A model generated the notes under the pieces. The model worked only from the letters and a program-made list of their open reading frames with translations, was not told the origin of the DNA and did not search any database. This document shows, piece by piece, positions 42,541 to 53,475 of a stretch of DNA of 64,000 nucleotides. The translations under genes were made by a program, and so were the position numbers. The first letter of the stretch is position 1; every line of letters begins with the position of its first letter. Location: the NCBI RefSeq assembly GCF_018873765.1, contig NC_057926.1, positions 48,909,043-48,973,042 on the forward strand, in the 5' to 3' direction. This DNA is from Telopea speciosissima. Lineage: Eukaryota; Streptophyta; Magnoliopsida; Proteales; Proteaceae.

Positions 42541-42549
42541 TTTATATAG
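42541..42549 (-). promoter_or_regulatory. TATA box of the AAE gene
   Basis: On the minus strand CTATATAAACCCC lies about 135 bases before the ATG, placing a start site near 42510 and a leader of about 100 nt. That leader is CT-rich with a (TTC)n run (42421-42458 in complement), common in plant 5' UTRs. Confidence 0.65.
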
Positions 42550-42642
42550 AGAGGTTTTAGGTGTTAGTAAAGACCCTGATCTTTCATGTAATTGAGTTTT
42601 GGAAGAAAGGACAATTATGTGGAAGTTAGGATGAAGTTGCAA

Positions 42643-44539
42643 AGATATTACATTATAGTTTGAACATAGACTCTTGACCGTTTATCTTCCTGCGCATGGT
42701 TGACATTTTGTATTGGTCTGCTGACCCATATAACCCCACTTTGTATATAAAGTTAGTTTATGTTTCTAACTAAAGTGTGTGTTGGTCTGCCCAACAGAAT
42801 GGCTCCTGCGCATTCACAAGGGGCAATGGGGGTGCATGCAGGAGCATTATGTGGGGTATCATTTGCACATTTCGTTTGTCATGTGTCTGGTGCAGGATGT
42901 ACATTTTTGGAGAAAGTTTTTTTTCCCAACTTCTATGTACTTTTCTTATTTAGTTTTTTTTATTTTTTATTTATTTATAAATAAATCTTTTTTTAACACA
43001 TGGATTCTGAACACAAGTTTTAAAAAGCCATGGAGTGGAAGTGATCCAAACAATCTTACACGTCGAGGACTAAGCCCTCTTGACAAGGGAGTCAGCCAAT
43101 CTATTTTTTCCTTTGGAATAAAAACAAAAAGTACATATATGATTCTAAAGTATATGTTGTTAAGTACTCTATGTTTATCTTATTTAATAGTTATTTAATA
43201 TTAAATAGTTAATTAGTAGTACTAAATGTGTGATTAGTTCTTAGTAATGGGATGAACTAAAGAGAAATTGTTGGAAAAGTTGTTGGAGTGAGAAGTGGGT
43301 AATTATGATAACCAATTATTATACATATATTTATTTTTGATTGATGAAATAGAAAAGAAACTTCGAAAAATTTAAACTATTCTTGAGTTTATCTTGAGAG
43401 AAGTCGACTACCTCTCAACAAGTCAGACGTTCGATTTCGTTCGTAAAATCCTTTTATTCTCTCGCCTATTTCTTCTCTCCCACCCTTAATTTTGATTTTT
43501 TATTATTTTTTCTCTTTTTCTCCCTATTATCTCTCTTTTTCTTTATTTTATTTTAGATTACTCATGCACATATCATATGTCAAATGAATAATATGTTGGA
43601 TAATAAGAATCCCGAATATTGGAGCCCGATTAGACCATTCACTGATGAGGATAGAGAATAGTACTTTGTTGTCGGATTCAACAATAAGATGGACTCAACT
43701 ATCTTCAATAGTGTGAAAGTTGCCTAACCGAATCACTATTGCTTTGCCTACTAGAACTTTACCAAAAAAAAACAAAAAAAGGCTTTGCCTACAGGCAGCA
43801 TTTAATGGTTTACCATTATATTCATGAAATTATAAATACAAATCCAAATCCTCCAGTTGTACTATCAGATACTAGGGAAGCATCACAATTAATGAGAATT
43901 CCTAATCGTTTATAAAATTAGCTTGTGCTTTTAACTTAAAATTCTTAGTCTTTATTGTTCTAACGTTATTGATATCTTCTCAGTTATTCTCTTCTTTCTT
44001 TCTAATGTTGACAGAAGAATTGCTTTATAGGCAAAGTTCAACACTCATGGCTAAGACCCACAACAACCCTCGTTCAACAATTTTTTATTTTGGGGGAAAA
44101 GAACGCAAACAGGTTGCATGGTTCCTACATCTAGAAACAGGACTATGAGAAACAACCGCTCAGTCCCCAGTGAATTAAAAGATCTTATTCATTCAATCAA
44201 ATGCTTGACACATACTCGTAATGGCCCCGTGCTGATGCAAGCGTTACACTGAATAGCGATCTCTTGCCCATTTTTACTAAGGATGTGTTGGAGAGGACAT
44301 ATCTCTCACCCCTCACCCCTTCCATGCGATGTGGGACCCAACTCTGATGTGTAGGACCCATACCCTATGAAAAGTCTTGATCTGTTTCCCACCTGTACCC
44401 ACATGGGTTTGGGATCAAAACTTGCAATTAGTAGGCGAAAATAAAAGCTCATAAATTGATGAGTACCTTTAGCCCATCCTCTCTGTAATCTGAACAACCA
44501 GAGTGTTGATTGTGCCGTGTTTTAGACATCTTTTTTTAA
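42643..44539. other. Intergenic stretch upstream of AAE, no gene seen
   Basis: No supportable gene or RNA. The sequence is AT-rich with T/A runs near 42940-43000 and 43495-43560. Confidence 0.5.
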
Positions 44540-44619
44540 GAAGGCTGGAAATAGAATGTTACAGGTACTATTGAGATATTCTCGAGACACTGCAGGATCT
44601 GCTACAGGTACTATTTTTC

Positions 44620-44690
44620 ATTTTGAACCCGCAATCACTAGATCACAATGGAGCAAGCCTAGCTATCATTGCCCTGAGGCCTGCTCTCTA
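44620..44690 (-). repeat. Partial Au-type SINE
   Basis: On the minus strand ATAGAGAGCAGGCCTCAGGG, then CTTGCTCCATTGTGATCTAG and TGATTGCGGGTTC match the 5' part (A to B box) of the SINE at 2304-2484. The 3' half is missing. Confidence 0.55.
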
Positions 44691-44951
44691 TGTCTTTAAA
44701 CATACAAACAAAGGATCAAAAATATCTCATTAGCCTATTACAAAGGAGCTTTAAAACCAAAGAGATAGCTAACAAGCTCAACCAAACCTCCCAAACAAAA
44801 AAGAAATGGCTCATGACCATTCATTCAGTACCATGATGAGAGGCTTCCTAACATGGCTCACCCTCATTGTACCACATGGATGGATAGTGTGGTAAAACCA
44901 ACGGTTGAGAGGATATTGTCTAGATTAGTTATGTCTTGAATTTCAGACTTA

Positions 44952-45076
44952 GGCTGTGTTTGGTATGCATTCTTAGAATGTATTCTAGGTCGATTTCACA
45001 TTGTAAAATGGTAAAAATGACTATTTTTATCATCTGATAATGCGAAATAGACTTAGAATCCATACCAAACACTGCC
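44952..45076. mobile_element. Tourist MITE
   Basis: 125 bp. The TIRs are GGCTGTGTTTGGTATGCATT on the left and the complement of CCATACCAAACACTGCC on the right. TTA target duplications lie at 44949-44951 and 45077-45079. This is typical of PIF/Harbinger-derived Tourist MITEs. Confidence 0.88.
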
Positions 45077-45213
45077 TTAATCGATACCTGGTTGCAATGC
45101 ATTTCCATGTATGTTATGAAACTTCGCTGCCTACTTTGCATTCTCCCATGGTCTTTGGTAAACTTTTTTTATACTGAAATCCGACATGTGAGTGTTGGGG
45201 CCAAAAAGATTTT

Positions 45214-45376
45214 GTCCAGCACCCTGCCCGGGCTGCATGTGTAGCACCGGACAGAGTGAGGCGTGAAAAGATCGCCTCACCCCTACTCGGGTAAGGCATT
45301 CGGGCAGGGGTGAGGCGGTCTTTTCACTCCTCACTCTGTCCAACGCTGCATGTGCAGCCTGGGCAGAGTGCTGGAC
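45214..45376. repeat. Near-perfect palindrome, ~75-bp arms
   Basis: GTCCAGCACCCTGCCCGGGC pairs with the right-end GCCTGGGCAGAGTGCTGGAC, and GGACAGAGTGAGG pairs with CCTCACTCTGTCC. GTGAAAAGATCGCCTCACCC pairs with GGGTGAGGCGGTCTTTTCAC. The loop at the centre is about 15-20 bases. It is GC-rich in an AT-rich setting. Layout resembles hairpin family A, but the core differs. Confidence 0.8.
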
Positions 45377-45399
45377 AGGAGCCAAGTCCGTGTTGGGGC

Positions 45400-46709
45400 G
45401 GGGGGGCTAGAGTTTATTAGCCCAAAAATTTGGGTCCAAATGAATTGTCACGTACGTGACAAATATATGGACCATATTGAAATAGCTCTGAACATGGACC
45501 ATGCTGAAAGAATTTACAAAATCATCCTAATTGAACAGTTATAAGTCAAATAAATTACACATAACAAAAAGGTTTGGATTAATAATGAAAAATAATAAAT
45601 TTTAAAGAAGATGGTTAAAGTTAATCCAACCATAGTGTTTCTTTGCCGATAATAACCAATGATGTAGGACAAATCCAATTGTTTTCTTTAATTTTCTAAA
45701 CAAATGAGACATGGGTATCTAACCATTGTTGGAAAACTAGGTCTTGACTTGGACGAATTCTTCGAGTTGAATAAAAAAATATGAAAATTTGATAAAAATA
45801 TCCTGAAGACTCGCCCAATATTAAAAATGATTATGAGTCTTCCTAAGCAGCTTGTGACTCGGTACTTTTACTGGAGTTGATGAAAACTCCCCGAGTTTGA
45901 TCATTTTTCCCTCCATCCATTCTTGTTCTTAGGTAATAGTTATGATCTAAAAAACATATGTAATATCACAAGACGTTCTGAATTTACTTTGACTCGCACA
46001 AGTCACTAGATTTTGTTGAGGGCAAGTCGAGTCAAAAAACCTAATTTCCAATAATGGTTTCTTTTTGCTTGAGAACTGGTCTTGTATCCGAGGACTCAAT
46101 GACATTGTCACAAAAATAAATATGTTGTATCAAATTAAACCGAAAAATTAACTTTTGCAGTCATTACCTAACATTTTATATCACTAGTTCCAAATCATTC
46201 CATTATTATTTATTTTATTTTTTTTGTGGATAAGCAACATCAACTTCATTAAAGAAAGGGGAGAAAAAAAAGAAGGGAAAGTAAGAATATTCAAGACTCC
46301 CAAGCTAAGGCATATGCTGAGAGTTCATATTCCTTTTCACACTACCTAGAAAATGTGAAACCACCTCATGGTATTGACTCTGACTGATCTCCGTTGGGTT
46401 GCATCTTAGCTTCTTCCCCTAATTCCAAAAAGGTTCTCTCCATCCACTTCACCATCTTCAACAATGTTCAGAAGCCCGATCAGGGAGGTAGTTGAAGGAG
46501 CGTCTTGGGATTTCTTCCCTCTTCCCCTTCCCTTCCCTTCCATCTCCATGCTTCAGCACCTGATCATTGGTTCTAGCCACCACATGTGGCTCACACTGCT
46601 GGCGATATGCAACCTTTCCAATCTAAGAGGGGGTGAATTAGATATTATAAATAAGACAAAGTTTTCCTCCACTCAGAAGACGATACACCTACCATCCTAG
46701 GGTTCGCAA
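45400..46709. other. Intergenic stretch, no gene seen
   Basis: AT-rich, with no coding or RNA features recognised. Confidence 0.45.
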
Positions 46710-47110
46710 TATTATTGGTGAAGCCTGATCTCAGTCCATAAAGTGTTGTAGTTATTCTTCGGTGGGCCATTTCGCCTTCGAAATGTGTCAGAATGACCAA
46801 AAAGTTCATATGCATGTATTTTGCCCTATGTTGGTTCAAGTCCGAACCGGATCGGGTGGGTCTCTAGGGGCAGTTTGTACTTTCTGGGTTAGGGTTTTCT
46901 TAAACATTGTAGTTAACTCTTAGAGATATGAGTGAGAGAGGATTTGCATTTGCTTCACAGAAATAGTTGATTCGTTCTATCGCTTGATCGTGAATATAGT
47001 GTTTCTTCTTGGGGTGAACCACGCAAATCTTGTCTTGTGTGCTTGATTTCTCTTTTTCTTTGCATTTCTTCTGCAAAATCGCCATTCTTCTGTATTGTTT
47101 TTCTAATACA
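46710..47110 (+). repeat. Solo LTR relative
   Basis: TATTATTGGTGAAGCCTGAT to TTTTTCTAATACA parallels the solo LTR at 54546-54972 along most of its length (GGTGGGCC.T.TCGCCTTCGA, CTTCTTGGGGTGAACCAC, TTCTTCTGCAAAAT). The terminal TG has become TA and no target duplication is visible, so it is older or rearranged. Confidence 0.65.
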
Positions 47111-47700
47111 CAAATCCCACCTATAGGGTTTTAATATATTCCAAAATACCCTCCCAATACCCATTATCATTTTGTCCCGCTCCTCTGTGAATGAGATCCC
47201 ATTCGATCACCGTGGGTAGACAGAAACTCATGTGCAATAAGTTTGCTAAATTCTTCAACTACACACCCCTCAGAAATTTAAGAATCAGATCTTAAGACTT
47301 CTCTTGGCGTCTTTGTGTTCTCAAAGACGATCTCTGTCTATCTTTGTCTCTCTTTAGTCTCTCTTTAGTCTTGCTTTCTTCATCTCTAATTCTATCTCTA
47401 TCTCTCTCTAGCTTAGTCAATCATTGTATTTATTAATAGATAATGTGTAGATCTTTCACATAATTAAGTTGGATGAGGACGCATATGTAGGAAGGATTAA
47501 TTGTTAATTATGATGATACATTAATGAGTTGCTTCCTCTTTGTTTGGTGGTTTGGTTAATTAGATTCATAGTTAACATCTTGAGCATGTCATTAACCCCC
47601 AAATGTCATGCAAAGTATCTTATCTATCCCCACCGACCAAAGCATGTCATTAATTCTCTAATTCCATCTCTCTCTCTTTTTGTGTGTATGGGGTGCGGAG
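47111..47700. other. Intergenic stretch, no gene seen
   Basis: CTCTTT-rich sequence near 47340-47410. No gene recognised. Confidence 0.4.
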
Positions 47701-47702
47701 AA

Positions 47703-47846
47703 AGTTCTCTGTGGGGGAGTGCGCACCCTGTACCCAGACATAGAAGGGAACAATATGACCACCCCGCACCCATGAAAGGCAATATAATGACCGTCCTCCC
47801 ACCGGCCCCGCATGCATGTAGAGGCGATGCTCCTTCACAGAGAACT
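47703..47846. repeat. Palindrome, hairpin family A
   Basis: AGTTCTCTGTG at the left end pairs perfectly with CACAGAGAACT at the right. The interior carries ATGACCACCCCGCACCCATG and AATGACCGTCC. 144 bp. Confidence 0.65.
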
Positions 47847-47855
47847 CTTGCCTTA

Positions 47856-47864
<9 letters not shown>

Positions 47865-47901
<37 letters not shown>

Positions 47902-47902
47902 T
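47865..47902. repeat. (TA)n microsatellite
   Basis: TG then TA dinucleotide run. A second TA run lies at about 48033-48049, on the other side of the next hairpin. Confidence 0.85.
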
Positions 47903-47906
47903 AGGG

Positions 47907-48026
47907 AGAATGTTTTCTGTGCCGATGGAATAGACTGCGCCCAAACACATAGTGGTGGGCGCACCGTGCCCCCTAATGCAGGCCCATGTGTCTGGGCACA
48001 AGCTGCGCTGTGGCAGAGAGAATTTC
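47907..48026. repeat. Palindrome, hairpin family A
   Basis: GAATGTTTTCTGTGCC pairs with GGCAGAGAGAATTTC, and TGCGCCCAAACACATAG pairs imperfectly with CATGTGTCTGGGCACA. It sits between two TA runs, suggesting insertion into a TA microsatellite. Confidence 0.6.
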
Positions 48027-48049
48027 ATCCTATATATATATATATATAT

Positions 48050-48999
48050 GAACCATCACCAACTACCATGGTTTGACCGTCTGTTTACTACCCATTGAAC
48101 ACTGATTCCAACCATCACTTGGCTACCAACTTTCATAGAAACTACCACCCTAGCTTTAGCAGTGGAAATCCAAGCATAGCTTGGTCTTTCTTGCGCATGC
48201 AATGGCCACCACTAGATTCTAGTCAAGCACTGTTCTATACGTGACTTTTTCTTATGAATTAAAGTAAGAATGACTTGAGAAATTGTCTTCTTGAACATTT
48301 CATGCAATTTCTCCTTGGAAAAAAATAAAAAAAGGTGTTTCTTGTCTCTCTAAGCATATTCTCTAGAATCTCACCCTTTTTGGTTTAGTTGGTGTGGAAA
48401 CTAAACCAAAAAGGGGGATATTTTTGCCATCTTTTTATAAATAAAAACGACTCTTTTCATCTGGGAATAATTTATGGAAAAGTGATTTTCATAGGAGCAG
48501 GATTTTTGTTAGCAAAAATACGTTTAAAATGTTGTTTCTATTTCTAGCGTTTTGAACGCTTTTTTCCATTTGCTTATCAATAGGCTAATAACATGTTCGT
48601 ATACGTGTTTTAAACATGTTCCCATTTTATTTTATTTTATTTTTTTGGCGTTTTTTCAAACTTAGACTTTGCTTTTTTGTCATTGACTACTCAATCATCT
48701 CACAATTGCCTACCGACCCCGGCCCATAGGCAAGTGGGGAGATGAGGGAAAGATGTAACGGATGGAGAGTTGACCAATAGACCTTATTATGGTGTATGAA
48801 TTTGAAATTGATGTTGGATGATATATCTTCGAACTTATAATGGGTTGTAGATTATATATGCATTATGTTGGATGGATGCATGTAATTAGGTAATAATTCC
48901 TCAATAGTACAAAACCTTTTTTTTTTTTTGTCCTTTTTTTGGATCTACGCATTTAAAACCCATACCATCTGTTTCCATTATTTTCTTGGTGGAAAAGGA
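48050..48999. other. Intergenic stretch, no gene seen
   Basis: It holds a fragment related to the GTTAGCAAAAACG element of 62386-62922 (TTTGTTAGCAAAAATACGTTT near 48506, then AACATG/CGTTTT motifs to about 48660). No gene recognised. Confidence 0.4.
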
Positions 49000-49004
49000 A
49001 AGCG

Positions 49005-49890
49005 ATGGTGTCTCCCTTGAAAAAGATTTGGTTGGAGACCTTTCCCAAAATTCCTTACCAGATTTGGCTTGAAAAAAAACATAGATGGAGGTATGAGAAT
49101 TTAGGTAGAATTCATTCCATAATTATCAAATATATATTACAAGATCTTCAAGTGTGTTCTATTATTTCTCCATGTTCTATTAAATCGATTAAGGATCTAG
49201 TCATTTCCAAAGTAGTGCATATCTCCATGTCACCATCTGTGTCTAAGAAGATTTTTGAAGCCATTTGGGCGTACCCACAAGAAGGATGGGTCACATTGAA
49301 TATTGATGGTTGCTCTCTCGGTAACTCGATCCGGACATGCAGCGCTAGAGGAATTTTACATGTTGATTCAGGTCTTCCTTGTGAGATGTTTCTCTTCCTA
49401 TTTGCTTATAACTACAAATTTTGGAGCAGAATTTGTAGCTTTCATGGAGGGGATCAAAATTTCCAAATATCTTGATTTTAATCGAATTTGAATTGAATGT
49501 GACTCAAACTCAGTTGTGGATAGTATCTTGAAAGGGGCAATTCATTGGGTTTTCTGTCAGGAATGGTGAGGTATGAAGAGTTTTATTGATAGGATTTTTT
49601 GGTGTATTCCTTATGATTGCAGAGAAATAAATTTTGTTGTAGACTCTTTAGCTAAACATGCAGCGGCCACAAGAAGTTCTTCTGTTTGGCATGTAACTCT
49701 TCGATTTATCTCAGATAATGTCTCTTGGGATGCTCAAGGAAAACCGCGGTGTCGCTTCGGTTGAGGCTGTTTACTTCTCTATATGTAATTGTTTTGTTTC
49801 TGTTTAAATCCGGGGATACCTAGTTTTTCTCTTATACATTCATTTTCATTCTCTATAATATAATTTCTGTTGATCTTTAGCCCCAAAAAA
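49005..49890 (+). pseudogene. L1-type LINE 3' end with RNase H-like domain
   Basis: Reads GWVTLNIDGCSLGNS, then in another frame ILHVDSGLPCEMF and EGIKISKYLDFNRI, and finally CREINFVVDSLAKHAAATRS. These are the RVT_3/RNase H blocks found after reverse transcriptase in plant L1 elements. At least two frameshifts and several stops. It ends CCCCAAAAAAAAA at about 49890. Confidence 0.75.
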
Positions 49891-51039
49891 AAATTTATTG
49901 TATCGCTTAGAGTTTTGTTCAGAGTTTTATGCCATTTAAAACCCATACGTCAATTTCTCTTCTTTTTTGATGTTGCATTTTTGCTAACTATGAGCAGGAC
50001 CTCTAGAGAGGAATTTTTTAACTAGCAGCACATCTCTTTGTCCCATTAGGAGATGGGGCTAAAATGGAAATTAGATATGGTTCTCTATCCCTCCACTTCT
50101 TCCTCTTGGACAATCTCTACAATTACAGTTCTCTCTCTCTCTCTACTACTACTACTACTACTTAAATCAGATTATCAAATAGAGCACCCCTTGTTGGATG
50201 GTGTTTATACATGCAATTCTCTAGCTCATTGGGTCAGATTAGGCATTTTGGGGAATTTTAATCAAGTAATGGACTTCACGGCTTTAAAACACATCATACC
50301 AAGTAAGGGAGGTCATAGCATATATGTGCATTTCTGTGGTTTTACATCTACGCTTCTACTGCGGAAATATTTTTGACATTTAAATCCATTCTTGGTTAAC
50401 ACTAATGAAGTGTCGCATACCCGACCTACGGATGACACGACATTCTCTACTTTAACAAGTGGGTCTTATGATTTTAAAATGCGTCATACCTAATAAGGGA
50501 GGTCATAACTCATAATATATATGCACATTTGGATTTTTTATGGTTCTACAGTTATAACCATTTGATGGATAGGGTACCATATGAATTGTCAATTTATCAA
50601 AATTCAATTCAATGATGTTCACCACCATGTGTGGAACCACTTCTTTAAAGAAAACAATACCAATAATTACAAGATCTAACACCCTCTTTCAATGTGAGCA
50701 TCTTCTCTGTGCCAAGAGAAATTAAACCCCACCACCCTTACCATTGAGACAGTTGACATCTGTAACCAAGAGAAAATGACTTGAATACCAAGGGATGATA
50801 GCTTAAGGCCGGGCTTAATGAAGTTATAACCCTAATCCATTCTTTCCAACTTGGAATGATGTTCAGGAACTTTTTCCCATTAAATATGCAACTATTTTTA
50901 GCTACTCAAATAGCCCAATAGATGGCTACAAAAGATAGCTGAAGAATGGATTCAATCAGGTAGTTCCAACCATAATTTTCATTACTCTTTAATGCAATAA
51001 AGTCTAAACAACTCATTCATTCCATTTGATTGAAGATTG
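49891..51039. other. Intergenic stretch, no gene seen
   Basis: A CT run followed by (CTA)n lies at about 50131-50162. ACACATCATACCAAGTAAGG/GTCATA near 50290 recurs as GCGTCATACCTAATAAGG near 50480, an imperfect duplication of about 190-bp period. No gene recognised. Confidence 0.4.
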
Positions 51040-51384
51040 AAAACAACCAAAATTAATGTTTTAGTGATATGAAATCAAAGAATAAACTTGTCTCTTTAAA
51101 ATGAGAACAATAAAAGAGTTTGTGTTGAATCACTTTCAACAAACAAAGAAAGTTAGGCACTATCACAAAACCGATACCTAGATCTCTCTTGGATATCCCA
51201 TCTAACTACTGAAATTTTGGTAACAGATGCATTTTTAGCTAATGCATCCACCACCGCATTTACTTCTCTATAACAGTGCGAAATTCTCCGAGTATTAGTG
51301 TCTAAGTATCCTTTGTAAAACAACCATTTTTGCTGAAAAGACCAAGGTATAGATTGATTTGAAATTCAATCCACCATTGTCTTT
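51040..51384 (-). pseudogene. L1 RNase H fragment, 3' part
   Basis: On the minus strand: ISNQSIPWSFQQKWLFYKGY, then REVNAVVDALAKNASVT. This is the downstream half of the L1 domain whose upstream half is at 52515-52728. The 1130-bp insert 51385-52514 separates them. Confidence 0.75.
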
Positions 51385-52514
51385 TGTTGGCTTTGGTGGT
51401 TTTTATGTAGATCGGTTGAAGGTTCGGTTCAATGGTCTAGATGGGCTAATGGAGAAGATAGAGAATTTATTGGTATTGGGCTATGTTGGGTCCACATCCA
51501 TGTGTGTAAGTTGCAAAGGAGAAGGATCCCATGTGATCTCTATAGTGTTAGTTACAACTGATAGGTTGTCCAACTGTCCACTTGTATAGATTCGTTTCTT
51601 GATTCAGTTATGATACGTGTCCTGTATATGTGTAACTCTCCTCAGTTAATGAATAACACTGATTATCAATTCTCTACATAAGTGACATTTGAGTGGATCA
51701 CGTGGACGGGTGTGTAATGGATTTTCTCTACCATGAGAAGAAGAAAGATAGTGACTGGATGTTTGCAAGATTGAGTCTTTCAAGAGAGGAGAAAAAGTGG
51801 AGTTTTTTAAGGAGGTAGAGTCTTCAAAGAGATGAAGTCCTCAAGAAGGTAGAGTCTTCCTAGTAAATGGAAGAGTGGAGTCTTTAATAAGATTGGGTCT
51901 TCCAAGGGAATGGAAGTGGTTGATGGTTTAAGACATCAAGTAATGTGGAATCTTCCAAGAGACACCTTGGAAGAAGTGTGTAATTAACTTTCTCCTTAAA
52001 CCTTGCCCAACAAGGTAGAGGAGGAAAGAGAGTTATTGGGTTTTCTCTAAGGAGAGAAAAAACAACACAATAGAGAAGGAGTCCTATAAAATAATAGAGG
52101 TGTTTACCAAAGAGAGTTAGTGTTGATTCAAGTGATGAGTCAAGATGTGAGGATCCAACTGAGAGTTCAAGAGGTACAATGTGAGAGCAACATGTGTACA
52201 AGGACTAAGTGAGGAGCCAAGGAGAAGGTATGTAGAGTAAATGGGGGATGAGAAAAGGGTGTACATTGGTGCTTGGGTTTGGGTATCAAAGTGCAAGGGT
52301 TGTACTGTCTTTCCTTCTCTTGATTCATAGTAGAAGTTGGATCTCCCTCCGTGGATGTAGGCGGTTTCACCAACCCACGTAAATTTCTTACCAGCCTCTT
52401 CTTTGTCTATGTACTTGTTTTCTTTTGTGTTTTTGTTGATCTTGCACAAACCAATTTTATGCTTGCTCACATCACAAAGAGAAAGTAAAAAAGATTAATC
52501 TTTCAACCCTAACA
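51385..52514. mobile_element. Solo LTR (1.13 kb) inserted in an L1 remnant
   Basis: Bounded by perfect 5-bp target duplications TCTTT (51380-51384 and 52515-52519). Its termini are TGTTGGCTTT and CCCTAACA, complementary TG..CA ends on either strand. It carries no protein domains and no internal direct repeats resembling a pair of LTRs, so a solo LTR is the simplest reading. Strand not decided. Confidence 0.75.
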
Positions 52515-52930
52515 TCTTTGAGTCAATTTCGATCCAAATTCTAGTTATTCTGAGATCTGAGATCCATAGCAATCTGAAGCCCTTCCAAAAGACTATTGAA
52601 TTCTGCCACATAATTCATTGTAACTCCCAAGTAAGAGGCAAATCATCAGCTATGAGCACCCGAAGAGGACCAAAAGATACCAACAGAACTTGCATGCCCT
52701 GGGTTTCCAATAGTGCTACCGTCAAAATAAGCTGTGTTTGGTATATATTCTTGGGATGCATTCTAGGTTGATTTCCCATTCTCGAATGATAATAACAACA
52801 GTTTTTATTGCCCAAGAATGCAAAATCAACTTGGAATGCATACCAAACACCACCTTAGTCTATCCAATTCTCTTCTGGCTTCTTCCAAAGCACCTCTTGA
52901 ACATATCCGTGGCTGACAGAGGTAGTATAA
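52515..52930 (-). pseudogene. L1 RNase H fragment, 5' part, interrupted by a Tourist MITE
   Basis: On the minus strand VLWKKPEENWID lies before the MITE (52729-52853), and FDGSTIGNPGHASSVGIFW, VAEFNSLLEGLQIAMDL and IWIEIDSK come after it. Together with 51040-51384 this makes one L1 3' end broken by two later insertions. Confidence 0.75.
52729..52853. mobile_element. Tourist MITE inside the L1 remnant
   Basis: GCTGTGTTTGGTATATATTC on the left and the complement of GCATACCAAACACCACC on the right are TIRs of the same family as 44952-45076. The flanks are TAA and TTA, a mutated 3-bp duplication. The L1 reading resumes across it. Confidence 0.75.
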
Positions 52931-53154
52931 AGACAGAACATCTTAGATATAAGGAGATCTTTAATCAATTTTAAGTTTCTAATCTAATATGATGTGGCAA
53001 TCATGATGCTTGGAACTTAAATAATGCATTGTCATCATTTTTACATTAAAGTAAATGGATCTTAAAGCTTTTACGATGGTACAATAATTCCTTAATTAGT
53101 AAAGTCAATGGACTAATCAACTTCAAAGGTTGTATTCATAGGTGAGAAAGAGGA
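52931..53154. other. Intergenic stretch, no gene seen
   Basis: No features recognised. Confidence 0.4.
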
Positions 53155-53475
53155 AAAAGTATATACCCATGGAGGAGTCCCAAAATCATTTTGTAGTAGC
53201 TTCGATACATGATAAGTTACGCGGAAGCCATTTGAGTTGACATGACCATGTACAAAGGATGCCTCTAGATATTCCATTATGGAGGAGTGATTTGATTCAG
53301 ATTGACGAAGTTGTGAGAGCCAGCGGTAGACCTAAAATGACTCTTGCAGAAATAATGAGGAAAGCCAAGCATAGCTTAGGCATTGTAACAAGCATGACTT
53401 TGAATAGTGCTTATTGGAGGGGAAAAGGATCCATGTAACCGACTCATTTAGTAGTGATAAGACTTACTTGAGTAG
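53155..53475 (+). pseudogene. RTE LINE 3' fragment
   Basis: CCATTATGGAGGAGTGATTTG, then AGAGCCAGCGGTAGACCTAA, CTTAGGCATTGTAACAAGCA and AAAAGGATCCATGTAACCGA follow the RTE 3' end order seen at 16490-16680 ([24 protein letters not shown]). Strongly decayed. Confidence 0.65.

Noticed and set aside
45114..45385. Small frames on the minus strand around 45.2 kb
   Set aside because: They lie on the two arms of the palindrome, and the repeated peptide strings follow from self-complementarity.
47529..48076. Frames of 70-134 codons across 47.5-48.1 kb on both strands
   Set aside because: They span TA microsatellites (YIYIYIY translations) and palindromic hairpins, which give mirror-image frames on the two strands.
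49005..49475. 156-residue frame as a host gene
   Set aside because: Its central part is an L1 RNase H-like block and the domain continues in other frames, so it is a LINE remnant.
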